From Chara braunii (taxonomy: Eukaryota; Streptophyta; Charophyceae; Charales; Characeae): 31,977 bases of DNA. The notes beneath the pieces are model-generated. The model made no database searches. It was not told the DNA's origin and was given only the letters and a program-made list of their open reading frames with translations. Every line of letters begins with the position of its first letter. Position 1 is the stretch's first letter. A program made the position numbers and the translations under genes. This document shows positions 1-8,929 of the stretch, piece after piece. The stretch is taken from the NCBI GenBank assembly GCA_003427395.1, contig BFEA01000570.1, positions 163,393 to 195,369 on the forward strand, in the 5' to 3' direction.

Positions 1-79
<79 letters not shown>
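1..79. repeat. (AG)n microsatellite at window start
   Basis: An uninterrupted AG dinucleotide run of about 79 bases. The window begins inside it, so its true length is unknown. Confidence 0.95.
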
Positions 80-83
<4 letters not shown>

Positions 84-87
84 TTTG

Positions 88-150
88 GTCAGATCTGAGA
101 TCCCGTCTTAGATCTGGTCCTGACCAGATCTCAGATCTGCAGATCTGAAT
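88..150. repeat. AGATCT-word cluster with internal inverted repeat
   Basis: Five AGATCT hexamers fall within about 60 bases. The left half (GGTCAGATCTGAGATC) is roughly the reverse complement of the right half (GACCAGATCTCAGATCT). It looks like a short foldback or a transposon subterminal region, but no ends or target duplication can be defined. Confidence 0.5.
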
Positions 151-190
151 AACTTAACAGTTTAAATTTTCAATTTTCATATGAATATGA

Positions 191-793
191 ATTAGAAAGT
201 CTAACTTCTGGCTGTTCGATAAGCGAAACAGGGTCAATAATAATGACGCAGATCAAGACTGTATTATGTGTAAGGGAGGCGTTCAGGAAACACTGGTCCA
301 TTGCTTGCTTCATTGTCCGGAAGCAGAACATCTCTGGTCCCTAGCTCGTTCATTATGGACACACACTATGGAGGTCCCCTTTCCGAGAAACACAAAACTA
401 ATATTGATAGGAAGTGAGGCACCTAAGGGATGGCGGGCAGGACACAAATTTATCTTTCAGCTTCTGAGACAGTACACTTTATGGACAATCTGGAAACGGA
501 GATGTCAGCAGGTGGTGGGCAAGATTCCGATGACTAGAATGGAAGCTAAGGCAATTCTCTATAGCCTGTTGGAGACAGAGATTAGGGCATTATGGAGAAG
601 GACAAAGAAGCAAGTGGCTCCTAACCCAGAAAGGGCAAAGGATACCTTAATCAAATTCCAGAAAATGGTACTAGCCCAGGGCAAAGTAGCGACTATGGAA
701 GGAGAGAGACTTATCTTCGATTGGTTCAAAGAGGAGTGCCAGGAGGTCACTATAGATGATCAAACTATGATACAGGAACTGAGGCAGCCATAA
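191..793 (+). mobile_element. 5'-truncated LINE ORF2 C-terminus (zf-RVT domain)
   Basis: The reading frame is open from 191; an in-frame TGA lies at 188-190. It ends at the TAA at 791-793. The first ATG, at 266, lies inside the zinc-binding motif, so it is not a true start. The visible motif is C-I-M-C, then E-T-L-V-H-C-L-L-H-C-P and a downstream W. This is the CxxC...HxxxxC pattern of the zf-RVT domain that follows the reverse transcriptase in plant non-LTR retrotransposons. About 150 basic, tryptophan-containing residues follow (LWTIWKRRCQ, RALWRRTKK), as in LINE C-termini. The endonuclease and RT domains are absent, so this is a dead 5'-truncated copy. Its 3' UTR may run to the A-rich tract near 1320. 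The assignment rests on the motif alone. Confidence 0.7.
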
Positions 794-1232
794 GAATTAA
801 AGTGAGGCAAGGCAAGGAAGGTTAAGTGAAGGGGGTAGTAAGGTATAACGAATATAGGAAATAGGTTCGGAAGACAACACTAGGGGAGAAAGGAAAGTTT
901 AGGACAGAGGGAGGAGAAAACCTACAATTGAAGGTTTAGGGTTTAGGGTTTGGTCAGAATTAGGGTAAATACGGTTCAGAATACCAGACTTATCAGGTGC
1001 CTCACACGGGGGATTTACAGTTAACACAAAATTGTTAGCTTTGTCAGGCTCTAGGACCTTTCTTGCTAGTCATGCTTTATACGACAGGTTTTCACAGTAG
1101 ACCTGAGAGGAAAGGATGAAGCAGGGCAAGCTGACAGTTAATCCTCCACAATGCTGGAGCAATCAATGCTGGTCAGGGGTCCTTCGGCCGGACGGAAGAA
1201 AGCATGGGTGATTACTTATGATGTAACATTTG
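794..1232. other. Probable LINE 3' UTR or unassigned sequence
   Basis: No coding sequence is recognised. The stretch follows the LINE stop codon and holds one short telomere-like motif (933-953). It could be LINE 3' UTR or unrelated intergenic DNA. Confidence 0.35.
933..953 (+). repeat. Short plant-type telomere-like motif (TTTAGGG units)
   Basis: About two and a half consecutive TTTAGGG units, bounded by GG on both sides. This is the Arabidopsis-type telomere repeat used by most streptophytes. It is too short to be a telomere and is better read as an interstitial telo-box. Confidence 0.6.
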
Positions 1233-1345
1233 ATTCTGACTTGCCGGTGGAATAGGAACCGGACTGATGCTCCCCAGAATGGAAACGAAGCCAGGACCAT
1301 AAGGGTCTGTTTTTTGTATAAAAAAAAAAAGAAGAAAAAAAAGAA
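1233..1345 (+). repeat. 80-bp dispersed repeat, copy 1, with A-rich tail
   Basis: About 80 bases beginning TCTGACTTGCCGGTGGAATA and ending CCAGGACCATAAGG recur with few changes at 6419-6500. Copy 1 is followed by an A-rich tract (1320-1350), which suggests the 3' end of a retroposed element. Confidence 0.7.
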
Positions 1346-1591
1346 AGAAAGTCTAACTTCAAAGTTTTCAAAGTTCTGTTTCTTTCTGATTTCCGTACTC
1401 TTTTCTTTCTGAAGTGACTTGGGATTGATCTGTTGAGAACTGGTTTCAACTTTCTAGTGTTGTGTGAGCCTTTGTGAATGTCTGTGTGACAGTATTGACT
1501 CTATTGAGCTGTCAAGTTGTGAATAGTGAAAGACAGTAAGCTGTGGTTAGTACTGCTTATTAAGTTATTAGTACTTATTACTAATGTTGTT

Positions 1592-1838
1592 GTTGTTTTT
1601 TTTTTTTTTTTTTTTTTTTTTTTTGGGTCCGGACATTATTGTGTCCGGTGTAACGGTCCGGACGTTCCGGGTCCGGTCCTGCCTGGTTGTCCGGTGCCTG
1701 TCCGGATTACCGGACGTCTGGACCAGTCCAGACAAATGTCTGGGCCTCGGTCCAGACATGTCCGGGTCTGGGTCCGCGGTTGCCATGATTTCAACAGTTT
1801 AGTGGGTGTACCAACTGAGTTATAGGCTCGTCGGTACC
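1592..1838 (-). mobile_element. SINE-like retroposon with CCGGAC-word body and poly(A) tail
   Basis: Read on the minus strand it has a tRNA-like A box (CTCAGTTGGTACACC, complement of 1807-1826). A GC-rich body of repeated TCCGGAC/CCGGAC words (about 1627-1780) follows, then a poly(A) run (plus-strand T run at about 1597-1624). The head matches the SINE heads at 13228-13290 and 30836-30890. A clear B box is missing, so the head may be truncated or the body may be a separate insertion. Confidence 0.5.
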
Positions 1839-2097
1839 CTATTTCTCCATCTTTTTTTTTTTTTTGAGCCCTTCGACGGAGCGAAGGGCCGTAAAAAAAT
1901 ACTGTAAGCTGCTCAGTGTGCTCAGCCCCCAGTATTCTTTAGTAAAAGGCAAAAGAATAGTACCCGATATGAGCTGGGCACGCAGCTGGATGAATTTTTC
2001 CATCTCTTTTTCTTTTTCCATCTTCAGTTCGTTTTTTTGCTATTTCTGTATCCTCCCTCTTCTCCTTTCTTTTGCAAACTTCATTTCATTTTTTGCT

Positions 2098-2107
2098 TCT
2101 TCTTCTT

Positions 2108-2138
<31 letters not shown>
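2098..2138. repeat. (TTC)n microsatellite
   Basis: About 13 perfect TTC units after a T-rich stretch. Confidence 0.9.
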
Positions 2139-2158
2139 AATCTGTGCCGGTGTGCTAG

Positions 2159-2181
2159 AGGGGGTGATATGATCACCCCCC
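2159..2181. repeat. Short GGGGGTGAT palindrome
   Basis: GGGGGTGAT, then ATG, then ATCACCCCC: a hairpin with 9-bp arms. The same word ends the foldback at 6171-6263. Confidence 0.45.
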
Positions 2182-2202
2182 TTTAACGGCACCTGCTGCA
2201 GG

Positions 2203-2255
2203 TAGCTTTGGTCTATTGGTGGGGAGCAGCACCTGCTGGAAACCGGGTCCACACG
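2203..2255 (+). repeat. GGGGAGCAGCACCTGCTGG dispersed repeat, copy 1
   Basis: The sequence around TCTATTGGTGGGGAGCAGCA and CTGCTGGAAACCGGGTCC recurs at 15644-15700 (+) and 22485-22540 (-). Each copy continues into a short stretch with related wording, so this is a dispersed low-copy repeat of unknown class. Confidence 0.6.
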
Positions 2256-2621
2256 ACTCCACAGCTAGGAAGATTTTCATGACTGACCGGTCACCAGGGC
2301 GTGACGCCCAGGATACCCGGGCATGGAAAATAATAAAAAAAGAAAAATTGGCGGTGGGGATTTTCCGCGCTCTCCGAGAGGAGCTCAAATCCAGGCTCTT
2401 TTTTTTTTTTGAGTGTCGGCTGTCAAAGGGGGGGAAGGGGAGTATAAATGAATTTTAAAGGGGCTAAAGGGGTTTAAAGGGGGGTGCCTTAGTGTGACTT
2501 GATTATTTTCTTTTTTATCTTCAGTTCCGTGAGGAATTCTGATGTGACCCTCAGCCAAAAGTTGCTTGTATTGCAATTCTACACAACATATTGTTTTTTG
2601 AACTTTTTTGAACTTTTTCAG

Positions 2622-2665
2622 TTTGTTTGTTTGTTTGTTTGTTTGTTTGTTTGTTTGTTTGTTTT
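2622..2665. repeat. (TTTG)n microsatellite
   Basis: Ten or so consecutive GTTT units, ending in a T run. Confidence 0.9.
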
Positions 2666-2775
2666 TTTGTGCACTGGGGCTGCCTGGGCCCATGCCCGGG
2701 GGTCATGCCCAGCCGGTCACCCGGTCGCCAAACCGGGTGTGACGTCGGGACCCGGGCGCCCGGGATATCTCCCTA
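2664..2775. repeat. CCCGGG-word GC-rich island
   Basis: A sharply GC-rich island built of CCCGGG, CCGGTC and GGGCCC words directly after the T-rich microsatellite. It resembles the GC-rich ends of the TIR elements at 14933-15164 and 18485-19589, but no opposite end is identified. Confidence 0.4.
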
Positions 2776-2947
2776 GCTCCACAGTTCATTTTTTGCTATT
2801 GATATATCCTCTCTCGTTTCCTTTCTTGTGCCATCTTCGGTTCCTTTTCTCTAGTGTTAGCTCCTCTTTTTTTCCTATTCAGGAAGTTCAGGAAAAGTGC
2901 ACACCACCTAACTAACTAGTTTAACAACAAAAACAAAAAGCTAAGAT

Positions 2948-3168
2948 CAGATAAGTCGACCAAAGCAAGCTAAGTTAGCTAACCTAAGTTGATCCAGACG
3001 AGTTAGCCTATTGGTTAAGTATATGCTTGCCAAGCAGATAAGCTGTTTGAAGCGAGATAACCTAACCTGATCCAACCCAGTTCCCCTATTGGCTATTGGC
3101 TACGTATCTGCTTGGCAAGCAGATAAGACGTCGAGCAAAGAGAGGTCACCTAACCTGATCCAGACCAG
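2948..3168 (+). repeat. Tandem array of truncated tRNA-like (SINE head) units
   Basis: About three units of roughly 80 bp, each with CTAACCTGATCCAGACCAGT, then an A-box-like TTAGCCTATTGGTTAAGT, then TGCTTGGCAAGCAGATAAG (starts near 2988, 3068 and 3150). Only the last unit, continued at 3168, reaches a B box. The others stop after the anticodon-arm-like part. Confidence 0.6.
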
Positions 3169-3290
3169 TTAGCCTGTTGGTTAAGTACCTGCTTGGCAAG
3201 CCGAAAGTTGCATGTTCGATTCACGTTGGCGACAATGCAATTGCTCTACCTTTATGGGATGAGTGCATAGCAACCGGCGTAGAGCCCGGT
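3168..3290 (+). mobile_element. tRNA-derived SINE, copy A
   Basis: A box TTAGCCTGTTGGTTAAGT, an anticodon-arm-like GCTTGGCAAGC, and B box GCATGTTCGATTC (about 3210-3222), followed by a GACAATGCAATTGCTCTACC body. The 7-base loop would read GGC (an Ala-type anticodon), but the acceptor stem does not close, so this is not a tRNA gene. The body is shared with the copy at 3443-3566. Confidence 0.6.
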
Positions 3291-3442
3291 TCGAGAGCAC
3301 TACGGTGACTGCAGCGACTGTGCGAATTTGATGCATCACCGACCATGATAAGTGTGAGTGGGTACAATGGGTCGCGGAGTACTCCGCGCTAGGGTGGGGT
3401 GAAGTAGTCCACAATGGGCCTCAGTTTCATTGCAGCCCACTC

Positions 3443-3566
3443 ACTCAGCGTATTGGTTAAGTCTTTGCTTGGCCAGCGGAAGGCCGCGTGTTTGATTCGG
3501 CATCAGGCACAATGTGATTTCTCTACCTTTACTAAACTAACCGAATAGCAAACAAACAAACAAACA
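3443..3566 (+). mobile_element. tRNA-derived SINE, copy B, with (CAAA)n tail
   Basis: A box CAGCGTATTGGTTAAGTC, TTGCTTGGCCAGCGG arm, B box CGTGTTTGATTCG, the shared body GCACAATGTGATTTCTCTAC, and a 3' tail of AAAC/CAAA units ending near 3566. At about 124 bp with a simple-repeat tail, it is the most complete member of this family in the window. Confidence 0.65.
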
Positions 3567-3947
3567 TATCCTGTGTTGAGTCTGTTGACAGCTATATGCT
3601 GAATCTGCAGGTGTGGAGTCTTTTCGCTATCTGATCTATTGGGCCAGGGTGGAGGGCAAGGGGGTGTGAAAGCGCAGGCTTATGGCCTTATAATTCAGTT
3701 TATAACTTAATATGCTACAGCCTAGAAGAAGCCCCAAACTGATTTATATACCTAGATAATTTTGCAATGAGCCTCTGAAATCCACACCGAAACTCCATCT
3801 GCACACGCAGAACATTCACATTAAAGCTCACACCGGAAGCCAAGAGACGAACCCAAAAGAGCGCACCAAAGAGCTTATTATGTTATACAATGGAAGTGTT
3901 AAAGTATCTGGCGGCTTCAGCCGCACACTACAGCAACACTCCGGCCC

Positions 3948-3950
<3 letters not shown>

Positions 3951-4038
<88 letters not shown>
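3951..4038. repeat. (CT)n microsatellite
   Basis: About 44 perfect TC units. The long Ser-Leu and Arg-Glu open frames across it are by-products of the repeat. Confidence 0.95.
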
Positions 4039-4040
<2 letters not shown>

Positions 4041-4173
4041 CTGGCTTGTATCGATCAATCTCGCTGACTCTCTGCACTTTGATCACTTGCCTCACCACTC
4101 TCTGTCTCACCCTACTCCACTTGGATTGCATCCCGAGTACACCCTCGTCATTCCACCCTTGACCTCTGTGGCT

Positions 4174-4320
4174 ATGGCCACCTTCTTCCTCAACCTCCTA
4201 GCCCGAGCTACGGTAATCAGACGTCTTTTTCCCCGCCAGGCACTCGCTCCTCCTCCGGCGCCCACCTTCCATCCACGTCGCACTATCGCACAAGCAACCA
4301 GCAGTGCTTCCGCAACTTGC
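4174..4320 (+). CDS. Candidate first exon with transit-peptide-like composition
   Basis: From the ATG at 4174, 49 codons end in front of a donor-like GTATGAG at 4321. The peptide starts MATFFLNLLARATVIRRLFP, has six arginines, many Ala, Ser, Thr and Pro, and no acidic residue. This is the composition of plastid or mitochondrial targeting peptides. It lies 2.3 kb upstream of the first visible TerC exon on the same strand. However, the TerC core that would have to lie between was not found. It could be chance, because the region downstream of the CT tract is CT-rich and biased toward such residues. No homology is recognised. Confidence 0.15.
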
Positions 4321-4607
4321 GTATGAGCAGATGAGCCTGCTTGTTGATGCTGCTGGGATTTTATACTTGCTGATCTGCCTTCCAGACATCTTCTGTTGGT
4401 TATGGGTTGCTCCCCTTGCCTTTGTTTCCTGCTTCTGGAAACTTACGGACTCTTCTTGGATTTGACTGCTTGCGTGGATTGGCTGACACCTGGCCTAACA
4501 ACTCTGGTGATCCTCACTGAAGTTTGTGGTGCCTTCTAAACACAGACTCTTCAACCCATAACTGTTATCTGCCACGGACTTCCTACCACGATCTACATAA
4601 CAAGCCC

Positions 4608-4722
4608 GCCTATCTTCTTTACCCGAATACAACGTACAGTCATTATTGCTGTATCTAGACTGGAAGTTACCCCAAATACAGCTATAATGACCGTCCGTTG
4701 TATTCAGGGGAAGAAGGTAGGC
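4608..4722. mobile_element. Hairpin MITE family F, copy 1 (TA-flanked)
   Basis: Near-perfect inverted repeat with arms of about 45 bp (TCTTCTTTACCCGAATACAA at left, complementary sequence at right) around an inner GCTGTAT..ATACAGC stem and a short loop. TA dinucleotides flank both ends. It is the most diverged of four copies (others 5476-5586, 11279-11389, 12832-12946). Confidence 0.75.
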
Positions 4723-4814
4723 CTCTGCAATCATGGTACAAACAAAAACTACTCGTTTAGAGTATTCGTGAACATTGTACAAGTGGCTGGAAGCCTGGAA
4801 CCACTGATGGAACA

Positions 4815-4943
4815 CGGAATGGGACCTGGGATTAGGACCTAGGACTCAGGACTGGGACCTGGCACTCAGGACTGGGACCTGGGACTCTGGGACTCTGGGA
4901 CTCTGGGAGTGGGACTCGGGACTGTGACTCTGGGACTGGGACA
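4815..4943. repeat. GGGACT(CT) minisatellite
   Basis: Irregular tandem repetition of GGGACCTGG, GGACTCAGGACT and GGGACTCT words. Confidence 0.8.
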
Positions 4944-5208
4944 CATGTGCAGCGTGAAATCCTTTCAATTTTTCAAAAGGTTGAAAAATCAATTAACGGT
5001 GGTAAACAAAGTTACCAGGCACTCCCTCACAGCCTGCTAATATCCCTTAAGACTACCTCCCATATGCAGCCCCGACCATTACGGGAGAAGAAACCCACCC
5101 CCCAACACCCACAGCTACACCCACAACCACACCCACGCTTACACTCCCCCCCCTCCCCCCCACACACACACACACGCATAATCAAGAAAGGGAGATGACA
5201 GATTTATT

Positions 5209-5346
5209 GTGCTTTATGTTGTTTGCTATAGAGGTAGAACTGTTTCATTGTTGGATTGGCCCATCGCAAGCGTGCTTTGTTGTCTGCAATAGAGGTAAAT
5301 CTGTTTTGATCCGTAAATCTGTTTTGATCCGTAAATCTGTTTTGAC
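5209..5346. repeat. Nested tandem repeat (62-bp and 18-bp units)
   Basis: A unit containing GTGCTTTATGTTGTTTGC and TAGAGGTA occurs twice, about 62 bp apart. It is followed by three copies of GTAAATCTGTTTTGATCC (about 5295-5346). Confidence 0.75.
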
Positions 5347-5475
5347 CTTGGATTTACTCATCTGGGTGGAACAGGGGCTGTTGTGGTGAAAATCTACGAC
5401 ACACACATGTCAGCTGCGGAATCCCAAGAACATTTTGACTCAATGCCACAATGTGATGACCCGCTTGATGCCCGA

Positions 5476-5586
5476 CTACGGTCTTCACCCGAATAGAATG
5501 CCCGGTCATGATTGCTGCATGTGCACAGAAAGTTGTGACAGATACAGCTATAATGACCAGGCGTTCTACTCGGGTGAAGACAGTAG
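5476..5586. mobile_element. Hairpin MITE family F, copy 2 (TA-flanked)
   Basis: Left arm GGTCTTCACCCGAATAGAAT, right arm GGCGTTCTACTCGGGTGAAG, joined through an internal loop region containing TGCACAGAAAGTTGTGACAG. Flanked by TA on both sides. Confidence 0.8.
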
Positions 5587-6170
5587 CATATGATCCACAT
5601 TCTTTGTGTTGTGAGCATTATGAGAGTATATAGCTCATGCGAGTTTTTGCGTGCATAGCAGTTCATAGTACTCCATACCTACTAGTAGGATGAGGACAAT
5701 CAACATTGGACCAACCTACTCAGTGTATGACACCCTCACATGGCGTGTCCTATTTTTAGACACGGCCTGGAACCGCTGTGCTCATACAACTGCTGTGGCC
5801 GCCATGGCCTCTTCGTGCCTACCTGGCTTGCGGGGAGAGCGACGCTGCCTGCCTACTTCTGTCTATGCCGTGCCATTTACATTGTCTGCAACTGTGAGAA
5901 TTGGATGCGGTGCTTCCACAGGCCATACCCGAACTGCTCGTGTCTGGTCCTGTCCTGTCGGAGTGTCCGGTCTGCGATGGCGGCCAGTTACCATGGGCAA
6001 AACAAATGCCTGCTCCTGGCTCCACTCATTTTTCTCTGCAACCCAAACCCTGACTGGCCTCTTGTGCCAGAGTCTCTCTAGCAGTCTGCTCTGCCAGTGA
6101 GCATTGAGGGCGCAATGAGGTGCTGCTTGTTTCCCCTGCTCTTTTCCTCCCTCCACTCACCTGTGGAGGC
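5587..6170 (+). other. Unassigned stretch with an uncharacterised open frame (5690-6100)
   Basis: A frame of 136 codons runs 5690-6100. From its internal ATG at 5804 the product starts MASSCLPGLRGERRC and is Ser/Arg/Cys-rich with few acids, a composition compatible with an organelle-targeted N-terminus. No family is recognised and no clear downstream exon connects to it, so I do not call it a gene. Confidence 0.2.
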
Positions 6171-6263
6171 ATCACCCCCTAAGCAATCGTAAAGGAAGAC
6201 GTTGAAAAAATGGCACTCGATTCTTCATTTCAGGTCTGCCTATCAATTGCTTTGGGGGGTGAT
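6171..6263. mobile_element. Small foldback element with ATCACCCCC ends
   Basis: ATCACCCCCTAAGCAAT at the left and its near complement (CAATTGCTTTGGGGGGTGAT) at the right form about 18-bp arms around a 55-bp centre. No target duplication is clear. Confidence 0.55.
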
Positions 6264-6418
6264 GATCTGGGTCGGGCTAGGCGCCACCTATTAGGAAAAT
6301 CTATAAAACCTACCTCCTAAGGGAAGTAAATTGAAGTAGTCAATGCCGTCCACTGGGGTGTCTCAACAGTTTAATGGGGAGGAGCATGCGTGAATTTATT
6401 TTGTAATCTACTAATCTC

Positions 6419-6500
6419 TGTCTGACTTGCCAGTGGAATAGAAACCGGACTGACGCTTCCCAGAATGGAAAGGAGCCAGGACCATAAGGTTCTTCTTTTT
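6419..6500 (+). repeat. 80-bp dispersed repeat, copy 2
   Basis: Matches 1233-1312 with a handful of substitutions, again ending in CCAGGACCATAAGG followed by homopolymer-rich sequence. Confidence 0.7.
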
Positions 6501-6525
6501 TTTTTCAAGCACACTTTCTCTAACT

Positions 6526-6532
6526 ACCTTTT

Positions 6533-6567
<35 letters not shown>

Positions 6568-6574
6568 TGTGTGT
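6526..6574. repeat. Poly(T)-(GT)n tract
   Basis: A long T run followed by ten or so GT units, 45 bases upstream of the TerC exon. It may also serve as the polypyrimidine region of the intron. Confidence 0.85.
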
Positions 6575-6616
6575 TTTACCTTGTGTTGTTGTGTTGTGCA
6601 TTCTGTTTGCGTGCAG

Positions 6617-6695
6617 GTGGACTCTATTCCTGCTGTGTTTGGTGTCACCCGCGATCCTTTTATTGTCTTTACGTCAAACATGTTTGCCATTGTTG
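6617..6695 (+). CDS. TERC: TerC family membrane protein, exon with VDSIPAVFG motif
   Basis: This internal exon runs from acceptor GTGCAG to donor GTAAGT. It encodes 26 codons plus one base: [18 protein letters not shown], then TSNMFAIV, with the split Gly codon completed in the next exon. [15 protein letters not shown] is the hallmark of TerC proteins: a transmembrane helix with the invariant Asp implicated in metal handling, followed by the loop before the next helix. In plants the plastid member is a thylakoid membrane protein needed for thylakoid biogenesis. It is the first of four consecutive exons whose phases agree. The helix that normally precedes it (ending in a serine/aspartate-rich IELSDIAFA-type segment) should be in an upstream exon that I cannot find in 1-6616. 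The preceding intron is therefore longer than 6.6 kb, or the gene is broken. Confidence 0.92.
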
Positions 6696-6899
6696 GTAAG
6701 TAAAATTTTAAAAATAGCAAAATACTAAAGTTTTTGCAAACAATTCTCTTCCGTGGTCTTTAGGACTCTCTTTTGTTTCCCCAAAATGATTTTTTTTATT
6801 AAACCACCACTACCTCTGTCACTCTTGGGAAAAATGGGAAAACTGTCTGTTTTCCAACTTTTCCCACTTTTTTCCGAACGTTTCGGGGCTCGACGGAGG

Positions 6900-6944
6900 C
6901 TCGGCAGATGGGCAAGTGGTCCCAGGGTCACTCTGGTAGCCTAG
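6900..6944. mobile_element. Solo right end of hAT-like element family B
   Basis: GGGCAAGTGGTCCCAGGGTC then ACTCTGGTAGCCTAG matches the right ends at 15129-15164 and 19881-19915. No matching left end (CTAGGCTACCAG) is seen upstream, so it is a truncated copy in TerC intron 1. Confidence 0.6.
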
Positions 6945-7099
6945 GTCATCAGATGAATCCAAGACTCAAGAGTTTTTTCAACTCGATCCGATGACCCAGC
7001 ATACCGTGAATTAGGAAAGATCGCAGCAACCTTTGCCGGATCCGACGGTTATTCTGCCGGCTGGGAATCTAATTGAATCTATCCATGATTTTTAAACCG

Positions 7100-7472
7100 T
7101 TTTTTTTTTTTTTTTTTTTTTTTTTGAAACTAACCTATATTCTTCTCGCGATATATCTCCAACTACCTACCTACCTACACGCAGCTTAGCAATCCACTAC
7201 AGGGTTTTTCGTGCCCAAGGAAGGAAATCTCTCCTACGTTTAAGAAGCCACACCTGCTCTGTGCGGGGAGCAGCACCCAAGCTTTAACACCAGGCGTGAG
7301 CTGGAAGGCGCAAATGGTCGCTTCCAAGCCAGCCAGGAGGCCGAAGCCAATTATCTCCATTGGAGAACCCGAAGCGCAGCACAGGAGGCCGTGGGGATAG
7401 AATGGACAACGTGGGAAATCGAACCCACGACCTCCTGCGAACCACTTCCGTGCTCAAACCAACTGAGCACTG
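7100..7472 (-). mobile_element. Full-length tRNA-derived SINE with poly(A) tail
   Basis: On the minus strand it starts with an A box (GTGCTCAGTTGGTTTGAGCA, complement of about 7451-7470). A B box (GGGTTCGATTTCCC, complement of 7413-7426) follows, then a body of about 290 bp and a poly(A) tail (plus-strand T run 7100-7125). Head, B box spacing and tail are all as expected for a pol III SINE. It lies in TerC intron 1 in antisense orientation. Flanking target duplications are not evident. Confidence 0.7.
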
Positions 7473-7844
7473 TTAGATTCCGTCAAATTGTGCCAGCTGT
7501 CAAACTACATGGATGAATGATTAAGATTCTGTAAGGCGGGGGGGAGGGGGGAAGCAGACAGTTAAAAAGTGTTTAATAGAATTTAAATCAGAGCTGTGCC
7601 AGATCTTTTTTTTTTCCTTTTCTTCTTTTTTGATTTGGACTGCACCCGCCGAGATCTCCCCGATTCCACAGCGAAAACTTTGAACAGAGAAGTTTCATTC
7701 CATTGGGGGGGTGGGAGGAGGGAGGGGATGTATTTCAGGGGTTGGTGGTTGGAAGTTGGGGGGATTATGGTGGGGGTGTGAGCGGTGCGGTTGCAGCTCC
7801 CTCCTCTCTCTCCTCTCTCTCCTTTCTCGCTCATCTCTCGCTCC

Positions 7845-7848
<4 letters not shown>

Positions 7849-7902
<54 letters not shown>
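7849..7902. repeat. (CT)n microsatellite
   Basis: About 27 CT units following an imperfect CTCTCTCC-rich lead-in (7800-7848). Confidence 0.95.
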
Positions 7903-7905
<3 letters not shown>

Positions 7906-8269
7906 GTGACTCAACTCATCCATCAATCAGTGAACAACCAACTCCAACACTTGTAGATGCAAGCAGAGATTGAGATAGAATAGAACAACCCAACGCCTCT
8001 CCTCCGCTCCAGCCACCTGAACACCAGTCACAAATTGTTATCCCACTCATCTTCAGTACAATGTTTCATCTCCAGTGAATAGAACAACCAGTAACCGCCA
8101 AAGAAAAGTGCCCAAGTTCTTCTCTCATGTCTCGCTCTGATGTCCATCCACCATAGCCTCCCACCCCGGTGGCCACCGCCATGTACAAGTGTCACTGTCT
8201 TCCTCCCTCTTGGAGCATCTACCACTCTGTGCTCTCTCACTGCTCTAGCAACACTACCCCGAAGTGGGC

Positions 8270-8470
8270 GCACTGTAGTAGTATTCACTCTAGCATTCAC
8301 TCCAGCATTCACTCTAGCATCACACGATAGCACTATGCGCTGTAGCACTACAAGTCGAACAGAGACGTGCATTGTAGCACTGCTCAGTGTCGCATTGCAG
8401 ACTGTAGCACTGCGCACTCTAGCGGCGCTCACTGCGGCAGCGCTTGCTGCAGCACTGTGCAATGTAGCAG
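8270..8470. repeat. TGTAGCACTGCGCA irregular minisatellite
   Basis: Repeated CATTCACTCTAGCA units pass into TGTAGCACTG/CGCACT units of about 14-17 bases, with many substitutions. The open frames across it (Ala/Ser/Thr/Cys-rich) follow from this repetition. Confidence 0.7.
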
Positions 8471-8867
8471 CCTGGCGGCCTCCACCCAGAGTTGTGTCTC
8501 AATAGACTGCTGGCTGGCTTATATACTCTTCGCTGGCCAGTACATCAGCTTTCTTGGTACTGGCGGCCAGGCCCAGTTGCTCGCCCAGCGCCAACTCGAA
8601 TTCTTTTCTTTTTTTTTCCTTTTTTTTTGGGGGGCGGGAAGACCTGGCCGGTACCTTTTCCCTTGATGCAAGTGTGGTCCACTTTCCAAGAAAGATGCTG
8701 TGCAGTTTTTTTTTTTTTTTTTTCGCTCTCAAAATTCAATATTCCAATTCCAATTCAACGTTAAGTTAGAGGCCGTTGTCCTCAACAATACATCCCGGTT
8801 GGTATCTGGAAGCATCATCCAGCTTAGCTTTCAGGCTGACAGCCTGCGAGTCTTTCATCGCAGACTC

Positions 8868-8929
8868 CACAGCAGCCACAGAGCTTTTTTTTTTTTTTTT
8901 TTTTTTAAAAAAGCTCTGTGGCTGCTGTG
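8868..8929. repeat. Perfect 23-bp inverted repeat around poly(T)
   Basis: Left arm 8868-8890 (CACAGCAGCCACAGAGC plus six T) is exactly complementary to 8907-8929, with 16 T between. It lies in TerC intron 1. Confidence 0.85.

Noticed and set aside
1526-1825. Open frames with poly-Phe or poly-Lys runs next to poly(T)
   Set aside because: Homopolymer translations without conserved motifs; also seen at 2499, 8492, 8700, 9508 and 14270.
3168-3260. Functional tRNA gene (Ala-like, GGC)
   Set aside because: A and B boxes are present, but acceptor and T stems do not close and the body is shared with a SINE copy.
3828-4162. Open frames made of Arg-Glu or Ser-Leu repeats
   Set aside because: They only translate the (CT)n microsatellite; the same applies to 7695-7973 and 9981-10298.
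5690-6100. 136-codon open frame as the 5' exon of TerC
   Set aside because: No TerC motif, no exon linking it to 6617, and the membrane core would still be missing.
7413-7472. tRNA gene on the minus strand
   Set aside because: Internal promoter boxes fit, but there is no acceptor stem; it continues into a 300-bp body and poly(A).
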